Assembly: GCF_030265065.1 (NCBI RefSeq)
Contig: NC_080405.1
Span: 20,092,501-20,156,500, forward strand
From: Corythoichthys intestinalis
Lineage: Eukaryota > Chordata > Actinopteri > Syngnathiformes > Syngnathidae
Reading direction: 5' to 3'
DNA length: 64,000 nt
The notes under the pieces were generated by a model. It did no database searches. It saw only the letters and a program-made list of their open reading frames with translations, and had not been told where the DNA came from. Position numbers and translations under genes: made by a program. This document shows positions 12,801 to 20,704 of the stretch, piece by piece; position 1 is the first letter of the stretch, and the number at the start of each line of letters is the position of its first letter.

Positions 12801-14423
12801 ACTTAAATTGTTCGGTAAAAATTGGTTTCAAATGCTCTTTAAGTCTACTTAGGCAGAGGGTTTACGTGCTTATTTTTCCCTCTTCTGTCATTGTTTACAT
12901 GCTATCCTCATTAAAATATGAGAAAGAAAATCCTGAGTCCGAAGACCTCAGCTTTGGGGGGTTGAGACAAGACCAAGAGCCTCTAAATTTGTTGTTAAGC
13001 CCAAGACCTGTCTCTAGTGTTATAACACTGTCGTTTATCATTAATTTATTAATTATTCAATGAATTCAAGCATTCATCAAACATGTCAGTACTTTGTTGT
13101 GGCAAAAAAACAAACAAAACAAAAAATTAAAAAGCTAGTCATAACATCCTTACCTTGATGATGTTGGAATACTCCTCTACAGTTTCCTCTGCTTGCTTTA
13201 ATTGCAATTTATTCTGCCACAGATACATACATGTTACATAATGACAACTAAAATAAAGAACTGGCGGTAAAAATTATTCAATAAGTATTTGAATTAAAAA
13301 AATATATATATACATTTTTTTTTAAATTAGGGTTTAGAAAATCCTTAAAGACAGTACCTGTTCAATAAATTCATCTTTTTGCTGCAAAGCCTCCCTCTAA
13401 TGTTCAAAAGATTATTTGAAATACAAATACTGGTCCGATAGTACAATAAAATAGTTCCGAGAAAGCTTACCTCAATGTTTTGAAGTGCAACACTAAACTC
13501 GCTCAGGCTCTTCTTGTCTTGTTCTCTTTGCACCTGAAGTCTCCGAACCTGATAAAAAATTAAAGTGTTGCAGATGAGTTGCTAACACTTATTTTTTTGC
13601 ATTATGCTTTTAATCACACAATTATGAATATCGGTGGAGAAGAGATGCTATACTTTTGCAGTTAATTTCGCATTTTCTTCCTTTATCAAATTGGATTCGT
13701 CCTCCTGCTGGTAAAAACAAACAAACAAAAAAACAGAAAGGGTCAATCAGTATGAGAAAATTTTCCAAGTAAGCTATAGAGTTATTCTTTCTCTACTATA
13801 TTAGTACGGATACATTTTCAAATACTTTTTTGAAAAGAGCAGCACAACACACACGGTCACTAACTAGTTCTTGTTGCTCAACTCTAGTAGACTGTCTTAC
13901 ATCGAAGCCATTAACCATGGGTAACTTGACAAGTTGTGCTTCCAGACGCTGGCTATTAAGGGTCTGTTCCAGCCTGCATAATAGTAAGAAAGAAAAACAC
14001 AAATAAAGGCCAACACAGAATTTTAAAGTTATGACTAAAATTAAGAAACAGAAAAAAAACAAAACACTGAGGTTTGATTGCAAAATCAAGTCAGATTTTC
14101 ATTGTATTAGCAACTGTTGTGATGTGAAATAAAAGTAAGATGTGATTACGCGTCCACTCGTTTTCTAAATGCATCGTTTTCTGATCGCAGCGCGGTCATC
14201 TCATCATTTGCTGCACCGAGTAAATTCTTCATCTCAGTGTTTTGAAGGTGCAGCTGACTACGACTTTTGTCAAGCTCAGCTATTTTATCAGGCACCTCCT
14301 TTGCTGTCCTTCACACAAGCACAGAAAATCAGCACAATGTTAATTTTATTGCTAAATTTAAATTAAATAAAAAACGTGGCTCTCTGTTTAGTTCACCTAC
14401 ATATTTTCATCCAACACATCCAT
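6898..14423 (-). CDS. Coiled-coil membrane protein with KASH-like C-terminus (kash5-like candidate)
   Basis: Eleven minus-strand exons chain in phase to 313 codons: 14401-14423, 14150-14308, 13901-13973, 13654-13707, 13471-13548, 13358-13396, 13154-13213, 9791-9855, 7596-7731, 7176-7231 and 6898-7096. The protein starts MDVLDENMTAKEVPDKIAEL and is almost entirely heptad-type coiled coil to about residue 190. A Ser/Pro-rich linker follows, then a membrane segment near residues 260-280 (MYVVCMVIITILLILA) and about 33 luminal residues ending YGALPPI. A single membrane span plus a roughly 30-residue tail ending PPx is the layout of KASH proteins, which anchor in the outer nuclear membrane and bind SUN proteins. 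Coil segments resemble KASH5 as I remember it, but the EF-hand-like N-terminus of mammalian KASH5 is absent. IRAG2/LRMP is the alternative. Introns carry two Tc1 elements. Confidence 0.7.
7540..7562. repeat. Poly-G run
   Basis: A G-run of about 19-20 bases in the intron between two exons of the KASH-like gene, likely polymorphic and error-prone to sequence. Confidence 0.85.
7910..9458 (-). mobile_element. Tc1-like DNA transposon, almost complete
   Basis: The termini are inverted: the left end reads CAGTGCCTTGCAAAAGTATT and the right end is its reverse complement. TA dinucleotides flank both sides (7908-7909 and 9459-9460). A subterminal repeat of the TTCGGCCCCCTTG motif lies about 130 bp inside. 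The element is 1549 bp, the usual Tc1 size, and sits in the intron between the seventh and ninth exon positions of the KASH-like gene, transposase antisense to plus. The terminal match and near-open transposase suggest a relatively young copy. Confidence 0.95.
8131..9066 (-). CDS. Tc1 transposase, single premature stop near the C-terminus
   Basis: A 311-codon ORF covers nearly the whole transposase. The N-terminal paired-type HTH region (residues about 5-55, with GYKKISQALNISRSTVQ) and the GRP hinge motif (PRPGRPSRLS) are followed by the second HTH. The DDE catalytic domain has all three acidic residues visible: D in WSDETKI, D in QQDNDPKH and E in PNPIENLW-type context (SPDLNPIENLW). The frame stops after WATMSVS. 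Beyond that TGA the same frame continues with the normal Tc1 ending CAKLIETYPKRL to AAKGGATKY and then TAA, so a CGA-to-TGA (CpG decay) change appears to remove about the last 30 residues. Otherwise no frameshift was noticed. Confidence 0.92.
   Translation of the reverse strand: MKTKEHTRQVRDTVVEKFKAGFGYKKISQALNISRSTVQAIILKWKEHQTTANLPRPGRPSRLSSQTRRKLIRDAAKRPMITLDELQRSTAEVGESVHRTTISRTLHKSGLYGRVARRKPFLKDIHKKSRLKFATSHLGDTPNMWKKVLWSDETKIELFGHNAKRYVCRKSNTAHHPEHTIPTVKHGGGSIMVWACFSSAGKMVKIDGKMDAAKYRNILKENLLVSAQDLRLGRRFIFQQDNDPKHKAKSTMEGFKNKRIQVLECPSQSPDLNPIENLWKELKTAVHKHSPSNVTELELFCKEEWATMSVS
9459..11007. other. Intron of KASH-like gene with a MADF-like fragment
   Basis: Apart from the exon at 9791-9855 this stretch is intronic. 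It contains the 151-codon plus-strand ORF at 10111-10566, which is probably part of a degenerate transposon (see the MADF entry), and a simple TA-rich patch near 10990-11007. Confidence 0.4.
10454..10590 (+). pseudogene. MADF-type domain fragment, probably from a PIF/Harbinger element
   Basis: A plus-strand frame reads MDEQRFIMVVESHKVIYDAA then DPFYKDNL, a stop, and KESAWNAIAEAMRVD, ending at a GTGAGT donor-like site. The pattern of an N-terminal MDEQRFI, a central YD…YKD, and an AWNAIA segment is that of a MADF (Myb/SANT-like) DNA-binding domain. That domain accompanies PIF/Harbinger transposases and some host factors. The in-frame stop shows it is broken. No termini could be assigned. Confidence 0.5.
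11008..12926 (-). mobile_element. Degenerate Tc1-like transposon, right end truncated
   Basis: The left end follows a TA (11006-11007) and reads GGTGGTATGAAAAAGTATCT after one mismatch, the same terminus family as the copy at 46709-48261. The transposase runs on the minus strand: an N-terminal part at 12490-12705 (ARSKELSEDLRARIYDLYKA, GRPPKM hinge), middle parts at 12186-12453 and the catalytic region up to about 12000. Frames are broken in several places, including by a T-run at 12309-12323. A hAT element interrupts it at 11427-11870. Similarity to the sibling copy stops near 12926, so the right terminus is lost. Confidence 0.85.
11427..11870. mobile_element. hAT-type MITE nested in a Tc1 copy
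   Basis: It begins CAGGGCCGGCCCAGG and ends GGGCCGGCCTTG, short inverted termini typical of hAT. It splits the Tc1 sequence within ATCGGTTC… and resumes with ATCGGGTTCAAGTC, consistent with an 8-bp duplication (ATCGGGTT, one base lost on the left). The 444-bp insert has no supported transposase. It must be younger than the Tc1 it interrupts. Confidence 0.75.
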
Positions 14424-14860
14424 GTTCTCCTTCCTGGAAATGGAAAATGACACGTGAGATAAGACACCACAATAAAGTGCACATATATTGTTCCCGACGG
14501 TGTAACGAATATCGAATAAAACACTATTTTAAATTTAGCAAAATATTTACATATTTAAAAATAACTTCTAAAAACATAACTGTACGGAGATTACAACAGC
14601 AATTAATTTATGCTAAGCTTTAGCATACTTTGCCTACAAACCTAGCTAATTAGCTGACGAGCAAAAAACGAGCAATCGACTCTTGTATGAATGCTAATTA
14701 TTAATACACATCCAAACAGATAGTTTGTGTTGATTGAAGCTTACCACTTTTCTTACTCGTTTTATTCGATTTTGATAGTTAGCTTAACTACAGGTGGGTG
14801 CGTCTTGGTTTCTCTTAGGGTTCGTCAATAAATTAACCATATTAGTGTGACTTTGGAATC
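14424..14860. promoter_or_regulatory. Probable 5' UTR/promoter region of KASH-like gene
   Basis: This is the sequence upstream of the minus-strand ATG at 14423. It is followed by MITE and repeat sequence further out. No TATA box or CpG island is clear; the placement is positional inference. Confidence 0.3.
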
Positions 14861-15360
14861 CCCATAGCAAAAATAAGTACTTTGGTGAATGTGAGACAAA
14901 ATTAAAAAGAAAAATCGTAATTGATGTGTCTTCCTCAAAACAAAAACAAAACATGCACATTTACAATTTAAAAGGACGACAAGTAACCCCCCCCCCCAAA
15001 TGCTTGTATGCTAGTTACTACCTTTCAGTAATTGCTATTGATGATTTCCCCATAACTCCCCCAACCAAAAATAAAATGTACACAGAAAACGTCCCCCTTT
15101 GGCGTACCTAAATTTAATACTAAAATTGTAAACAACTAATGGAGAGCAGAAGCCTTTACTGACAACTACACTTTAAAAAAAGTTCAAACAGATTATAATT
15201 AAATCAATTAGACACGATTTATTTGCATGGGCAAATATCCAAGAAATCAGCAAATATTTTATTACAACATGAAGAACACTTGTACAGTAGCCTACAGTAT
15301 TGTGAAACCATTTTTCACGATACAATAATAGAAGTCAGAAGACAAAATAAAATAAATGTA
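14861..15360. other. Intergenic, nothing recognised
   Basis: AT-rich sequence with a C-run near 14990-14997. The plus ORF at 14926-15111 shows no domain. Confidence 0.4.
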
Positions 15361-15927
15361 CAGTGGTACCTGTACTTACGAGATTAATTGGTTCTGGAAG
15401 TACTGTCGTAACCTGAAAATTTTGTATAGAGATGGGTTCTCTATGTAAATGCCCTAATCTGTTCCAGGGTCCTCAAAATTCAGACATAAATCTTTTATAA
15501 TCAATAAAAATGCATCAAAATATGCAACAAATACATGTTACAATCAGATAATTGCACACTAAACATAAAATCAGAGTTGAGCATACTGTTAAAAAAAAAG
15601 AAGAAAAAAAAAAAGAAAAAAAGTTAATACACTTACGTAAAGCTGTCGGAACAGGAGGGGCGAATGAAGAGGACGTTAGGATACATACATACACATACAG
15701 TAGAGCAGTAGAGGTCCTAACAGCCAATTGGATGCCAGCAATGCTAGGCAATAGCAAATGGCTGAGTAGCTATTAGTATGTTACGTTCAGTAAACTCTGG
15801 GGGCTGCGAGTACCAGCCATACTGGATTTTTGTTTATTTTTAATCAAGAGGCAATATTTTCAAGTTGAGGCGTGTCTTAACCCGAAAACTCTGTATGTAG
15901 AGACATTCATAAGTACAGGTACCACTG
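15361..15927. mobile_element. TA-flanked MITE (mariner/Tc1 type), 567 bp
   Basis: The inverted ends read CAGTGGTACCTGTACTTACG on the left and the near-reverse complement (CATAAGTACAGGTACCACTG) on the right. TA dinucleotides flank both ends (15359-15360 and 15928-15929). There is no transposase; the interior has an AG-rich AAAAAGAAGAAAAAA patch near 15591-15622 and short ORFs of low complexity. Confidence 0.85.
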
Positions 15928-16339
15928 TACTATGTAATGAAAAAGTGATTTAATAAGGCAATCGGTGCAATAGGTGGTAATCGGTCACTATTAATGTCAA
16001 TGTTGTGGGCCACAGGTCTGCAATCATCATTCTCTGGCAAGATAGGTCATGCAATATGAAATGATAGGTAGATGTACTTGGCAAGGGACATCCTTGTTCT
16101 AACTTTCACTAATGGTATCATCTAAAGACTAAAAGAAACGGCAAAAATACTGTGTGATTGACGGTGGTGGTAATTAGAATTTACAACCATTATAATACCA
16201 CCAATAATACATACAAACTTTCAGTGCAGAGTATTCCTGCTAGGAAAACATTTTTCTTTTGAGTGAACATTCAAAGGTCCAGCCTTCACATAAGCTATTA
16301 ATCATTGTTTTTGCTCAACAGAACTAAACCCAGGACTTA
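15928..16339. other. 3' flank of zdhhc24
   Basis: AT-rich sequence downstream of the zdhhc24 stop on the minus strand, presumably including its 3' UTR. No other feature is supported. Confidence 0.4.
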
Positions 16340-16749
16340 TTATTGGGTGGGTTCCAGTGAGCCTGTCACCTGGAAGTGTATCCCATCTCCAGGTAAAGGT
16401 GACTGGATAAGTGGACAGAGCCAACACAAGTACCAGCGACTACCAAGGGTGTGACGCAAGTTGCCCAGAAGTCCCAGGTTGTAGGGGCGGCGAGATGAGT
16501 ACCACTCCCTTGTGGTTTGTCCCCGGAAAAGTAGGAAGAGATGGAAGAAGAAGAAGGCAGAAACCAACAGGAGGCCCACAACGCACGTGTCGGCAATAAA
16601 GGCAAAGGTGAAGGCACGTGCCGAGACCTGGCCTGGTTGGAACAAAGAGACATGGATGTGACCACGACTCATAATTTGATACAACAACAACAAAATCACA
16701 AAATCCTAAAAATAAATAGAAAAACACAATGCAATGCAAGGGCTCAAAA

Positions 16750-16843
<94 letters not shown>

Positions 16844-17849
16844 AAATAAAAAGTATCTACTGTATATAAAACAACTCTATGTACCACTGCACCCTATTAC
16901 CTGAAATCAGCATGATCCAGGGTACCAACAGCAACAGAACGCTGTGCATCGTCACACCCTCCTTCAGTATGACGATGAAGACCTCAGCGTTCATCAGCGT
17001 GGCATACAGGAGCCCTGACCACATGAACAGCAAGCAGCTCAGGAAGTAACGATAGTTACGAAAGCCCACACACTGTCCAAAGAACACACAGTGGTGGTCC
17101 CGTCGCAGCACACACACCTTGCAATCGTAGCAGTGGGAGCAGCGTGAAGGAGTGTGTGTTTCACACGCATAGCAGTACCTGGAGGATATTTTAAAAAATT
17201 AAAAATTGGAGAAAAGAGAGGTATTATCAGATGGGAATTCTTAGACCTCAGATAACAAAACAGTTCAGAGAAATGTGATAGTATATTATATTTGATCTAA
17301 TTTGGAAATAGAATAGAAAATAAAATGCTGCTGTGTCCAAGACATGCCCATGCGAGCTGACACATTCAATTAATCAAACAGCTGAAAGTGCATCAGCAAC
17401 TGTAGCTGTCTTTGTCCACAATCGAGGGTAATAACAATTTATTACTCCGTTTTGTTACCCAACTAACTGGAGCAGCTGTTTATTTTACATGTGAGACATG
17501 AAATGAAGCCAGTTATTAATTTCGAGACCCCAAAACTTGCTCACCTCCATCCCTGTCCCACACCATCCCCTCCCAGGAACACGCCCTTGATGCTCGGGCT
17601 GGTTCGGACAAAAAGCAAGGCGTTCCAGCAAATGTTGCAAAGCATGAAGTATTGGGCCAGCAGGTGCAGGGATTTCCATCGCGAAGACCACTCCGTCCTC
17701 TTCAGTTCCGCCTGCAGCGGAGCCTCGATCAACACAAGGTAGCTCACCTCTCCAGTGATGGAGAAGACCAGGAAGGTGTTGAAGATTACGGGGAGATGAT
17801 AGCATGTTCTCTCCACTTTGCTAAAGACCTGGGCCGCGTAGCTAGTCAT
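16340..17849 (-). CDS. zdhhc24: Palmitoyltransferase ZDHHC24
   Basis: Three exons (17545-17849, 16893-17178, 16340-16627) join in phase to 292 codons; mammalian ZDHHC24 is about 284. Exon 1 encodes an N-terminal membrane region and GVFLGGDGVGQGWR. Exon 2 carries the cysteine-rich zinc-binding domain (YCYACETHTPSRCSHCYDCK) and the catalytic DHHC tetrad near residue 130 (RRDHHCVFFGQCVGFRNYR), then two membrane helices. Exon 3 encodes further hydrophobic helices, the RGQTTREW segment and the C-terminus LPGDGIHFQV, all close to remembered human ZDHHC24. DHHC enzymes S-acylate cysteines of client proteins at Golgi/ER membranes. The donor of exon 2 is read as AGG|GTGCAG, which keeps the frame. A long (AT)n tract lies in the last intron. 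Confidence 0.95.
16753..16842. repeat. (AT)n microsatellite
   Basis: About 88 bp of uninterrupted AT dinucleotide inside the last zdhhc24 intron, next to the exon at 16893. Confidence 0.98.
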
Positions 17850-18130
17850 GCCTGGTCGTGGAAAGGATACAGCTGAGCGGGAGAACTGACTGTTTTGAAA
17901 GACGCACCGTAGTTGGTATGTTCATTAGCCAACAAGCTACTTGGTTAGCTTTTGGAGTACAGATCTTCCATTACCTAACATATGCTTTACGGAATTATTT
18001 GGAGCATCGTGGATGAGGTAAATGTGTAAAATGGGATAGCGGGGGAGGAAGTTTTGTTTATGCAGTTTCAGACCTTTTATATCTGACGGACCAGTTGTGG
18101 GGGAGGACGCGTGACGTCAGATCCGGTGTT
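17850..18130. promoter_or_regulatory. Upstream region of zdhhc24 with a CRE-like site
   Basis: The sequence upstream of the zdhhc24 ATG contains CGCGTGACGTCAGATCCGG near 18109-18127, holding a TGACGTCA CRE palindrome. Function is inferred from position only; the site could serve either strand. Confidence 0.35.
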
Positions 18131-18729
18131 CAGCCAAAATGTCTTACATCGGCGAAACGTCAATACGAGGCGAATTTGGCACCCAAAATTCTGCCGTGCG
18201 CGTCCAACTTCTTTTCCTTAGATGCAGAGGAAGAACGTACTAAAAATGTCTTCCCAAAATACGTAAATGTAGTGTGGTCCACTGATCAACACTTCTTGAA
18301 AGCTAGCATAAAAAACACAATGGTTTACGGTATGAGAGGGAAATACATGCAAAAAGTAATTTTCAAGCAATGAAAAAGTAATTTAAAAAATAATGAGTAC
18401 TCGCCGCTTTTAACCGATGTGCGCATGCGTATGGTGCGCAAGCGCACTAGCAGAGCATTCAACATTGTGTAGATGTCTCGCAGTCGCTGCGTAGAACACC
18501 TGCGGGTTAACGTCGTCTGCAGTTTAACAAATGTTTATATGATCATGTTTTTTTGTTTTATTTTTTTGTAAAAGCGCGACAAAGGGCCAAGACAATCGAA
18601 CAGTTAGAGGCCTGAATTAGACAGGAATGGAACAGCGTTCCTATTTTTAAACTCGTCTAAGTACAATTCCCAGACGTTTGCAAACTGTTGGAAAAAGAGG
18701 GGATCCGTCACACGGGGTGAAAATGACCT
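18131..18729. other. Unassigned sequence with a 92-codon plus-strand ORF
   Basis: A plus ORF at 18095-18373 has no recognised domain and no clear splice partner. It could be part of an old transposon or a weak first exon of a plus-strand transcript. A CpG-rich patch near 18420-18520 is also unexplained. Confidence 0.3.
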
Positions 18730-18910
18730 TATACCAACTTTTTAAAGATTTATTAACACCATGGAATTAAAAGTCAACATATTTTCCCCTTGTCAGTTTA
18801 AACTTTTCACCTGTCATATATGTTCTATTATGAATAAAACAGTGGCATTTGGCACTTTGCATCATCATTGCATTGTTTTTATTCATAACAACTTTGGAAT
18901 TAGGTCTAAT
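18730..18910. mobile_element. MITE fragment related to the element at 30535-30945
   Basis: The sequence TCAACATATTTTCCCCTTGT… through TTCATAACAACTTTGGAATT resembles the interior and right end (CAACTTTTTTGGAATCAGAT) of the 30.5-kb element. Ends are eroded and no target duplication is visible. Confidence 0.45.
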
Positions 18911-18934
18911 ATTTTTATTTGTTTTTGTCATTAA

Positions 18935-19265
18935 TTTTCTGTACGGTTCATCCTCATGAGGGTGCTGGAGCATATCTAAGCTAACAATGGGCAAGAGGCT
19001 GGGTACACCCAAAACTGGTTGCCAAGCCAGTCGCAGGACGGATATAGAAAAACTTTTCACTCTTATGGAGAATTTAGATTGTCCAGTAAGCCTACTATGC
19101 ATATTTGGGAAGGTGGAAGGAAATTGGAGTACCCGGAGAAAATACGTAGGCATGGGGAGAATATTTTAACTCCACACGGGCCGGAGCCCAGGATTGAACC
19201 CTTGATCTCAGCAGTACTGTACTGCGAGGCAGGCGTTCCAGCCACTCAGTCACCGTGCCACATTG
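18935..19265. repeat. Interspersed teleost repeat, same family as 41350-41690
   Basis: The block runs from GGGTGCTGGAGCATATCTAA through AATTTAGATTGTCCAGTAAG, GGAAATTGGAGTACCCGGAG and GAGAATATTTTAACTCCACA to CAGCCACTCAGTCACCGTGC. The same ordered motifs occur at 41350-41690. It is a widespread fish repeat; I cannot assign its class with certainty. The minus ORF at 18767-19153 and plus ORF at 19019-19369 are by-products of it. Confidence 0.7.
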
Positions 19266-19598
19266 TCATTATTATTTTTCATCCATATAGAAATATACTG
19301 TATTCCCAAGCGCAATATTGGCATACTCATAGTGGATTAACTGAAACATTAACAACAAATAAATTTTAAAAAAGCATTATTAATGACCTTTCTTGATAGC
19401 ACAACTTCATCTCAAAACACCTTGGTGTAGGTCTACATAAATAGCCTGCTTTAATACTGTCAAATTACTTTAGAAAAATCAAGTCCCTGTCACATTTGTA
19501 TTAGGTAAATTATAGATAACCTTGCTTTGAACTACAATACTTTTCAATTTTTATGAATATGTGACCTGGTTGATTTTTTTAATCTGTGTGGTTTGTGA

Positions 19599-19760
19599 TT
19601 TCAGGGCAGCACCATGACAGGCATCATTATTCCCATCCACAACAATGAAGCCCGTTTATGGGGTATTTGGGCTGGTACAGCCTCTTTTGTCAGTTCCCCA
19701 CAAAGCTACACTGTGTTCAAAGTTTAACGATGTTTATGTTTTTAATAAAACTGAAATCCG
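19599..19760 (+). other. Possible terminal exon with polyadenylation signals
   Basis: After a plausible acceptor (TGATTTCAG at about 19604) an open frame encodes GSTMTGIIIPIHNNEARLWG and continues to a stop near 19725, followed by AATAAAAC and AATAAAAATT near 19743-19770. This looks like the last exon of a plus-strand transcript, but no convincing upstream exon was found, so it may be chance. Confidence 0.25.
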
Positions 19761-19770
19761 AATAAAAATT

Positions 19771-20430
19771 TTTAACGAAATGGCTTGTTTGCCACTTCTA
19801 ATCAGTTTCAACAGATTATGAATGTTGTTGAATAAATAAATAAAAAATACAAGTAAACAGCGGAATGACCCTGGTGGCAGTGAGTGTGGCCCAGAAAGTC
19901 ATACATTTTGTTATTTTTGAAAGCGATATTATGAGTTAACAAAAAATAATTCTCCCCCCTACAAATGTCATGAAGCGATGGAGTTGCCATACAGTCCACA
20001 AGGTTTATTGTGATGATGAAATTGGGTATTTTATGATGCATCCCTTTGGAGAATTTTTTTAAACCAGCTGCCTGTAGCAATCTACGCTACTGCAGGGTCT
20101 TAAGACACTTGGAGTCAATTCCAAACCCAGAGGTTTCCAAATAATCATTTTGCAAATGAGCAGCTATGAAATCAATGACTGTGTGATGTCACAATGCTCC
20201 TTATTATGCAAGTACCTGCCCACTTGATGTTTCCTACACACTCACTCGAGACCTCAGCCCAGCAACACATGCACTCGTTAATGGCCAATCAGGTCAAAGT
20301 TTCAATTTACACATTAAATAACAATATTTCCTCCAGTCAACCACATATCAATCAGAATATGGCAGTTTACTTCTGGCATTTTCAAGTCTTACAATCCTGA
20401 TAAAAGGTTTAAAAAACCTAAATATACCAC
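19771..20430. other. Intergenic, nothing recognised
   Basis: No exon or element with clear ends. The ORFs at 19808-20080 (minus) and 20194-20400 (plus) have no domain features. Confidence 0.4.
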
Positions 20431-20475
20431 AAAGTGATGTGTCTAAATATGCACACACACACACACACACACACT

Positions 20476-20516
<41 letters not shown>

Positions 20517-20613
20517 TATACATACATATATATATATATATATACATATATATACATATATATATATATACATATATATATATACACTACAAGGTGATGT
20601 GTCTAAATATGCA
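20429..20613. repeat. (CA)n/(TA)n microsatellite bounded by a flank duplication
   Basis: A CA run near 20451-20474 passes into a long TA-rich tract (about 20475-20585). The same flank, GTGATGTGTCTAAATATGCA, occurs on both sides (20434-20453 and 20592-20611), so about 158 bp including the repeat was duplicated or the repeat arose between two copies. Confidence 0.85.
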
Positions 20614-20704
20614 AATCTGCTGGAGTCAAAGAGGATTTCCTGCCTCTGCTCCCTCCCACCCGTGAAGTGACCTTAATCTCAGTGGCCTTTGCAAATCTGC
20701 TCTC

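Noticed and set aside
14150-14308. Plus-strand ORFs 14169-14366 and 14267-14623 as a gene
   Set aside because: They are antisense to the second exon of the KASH-like gene, which has the better splice and phase support.
16366-16753. Several ORFs overlapping the last zdhhc24 exon
   Set aside because: They are alternative-frame or antisense shadows of the zdhhc24 C-terminus.
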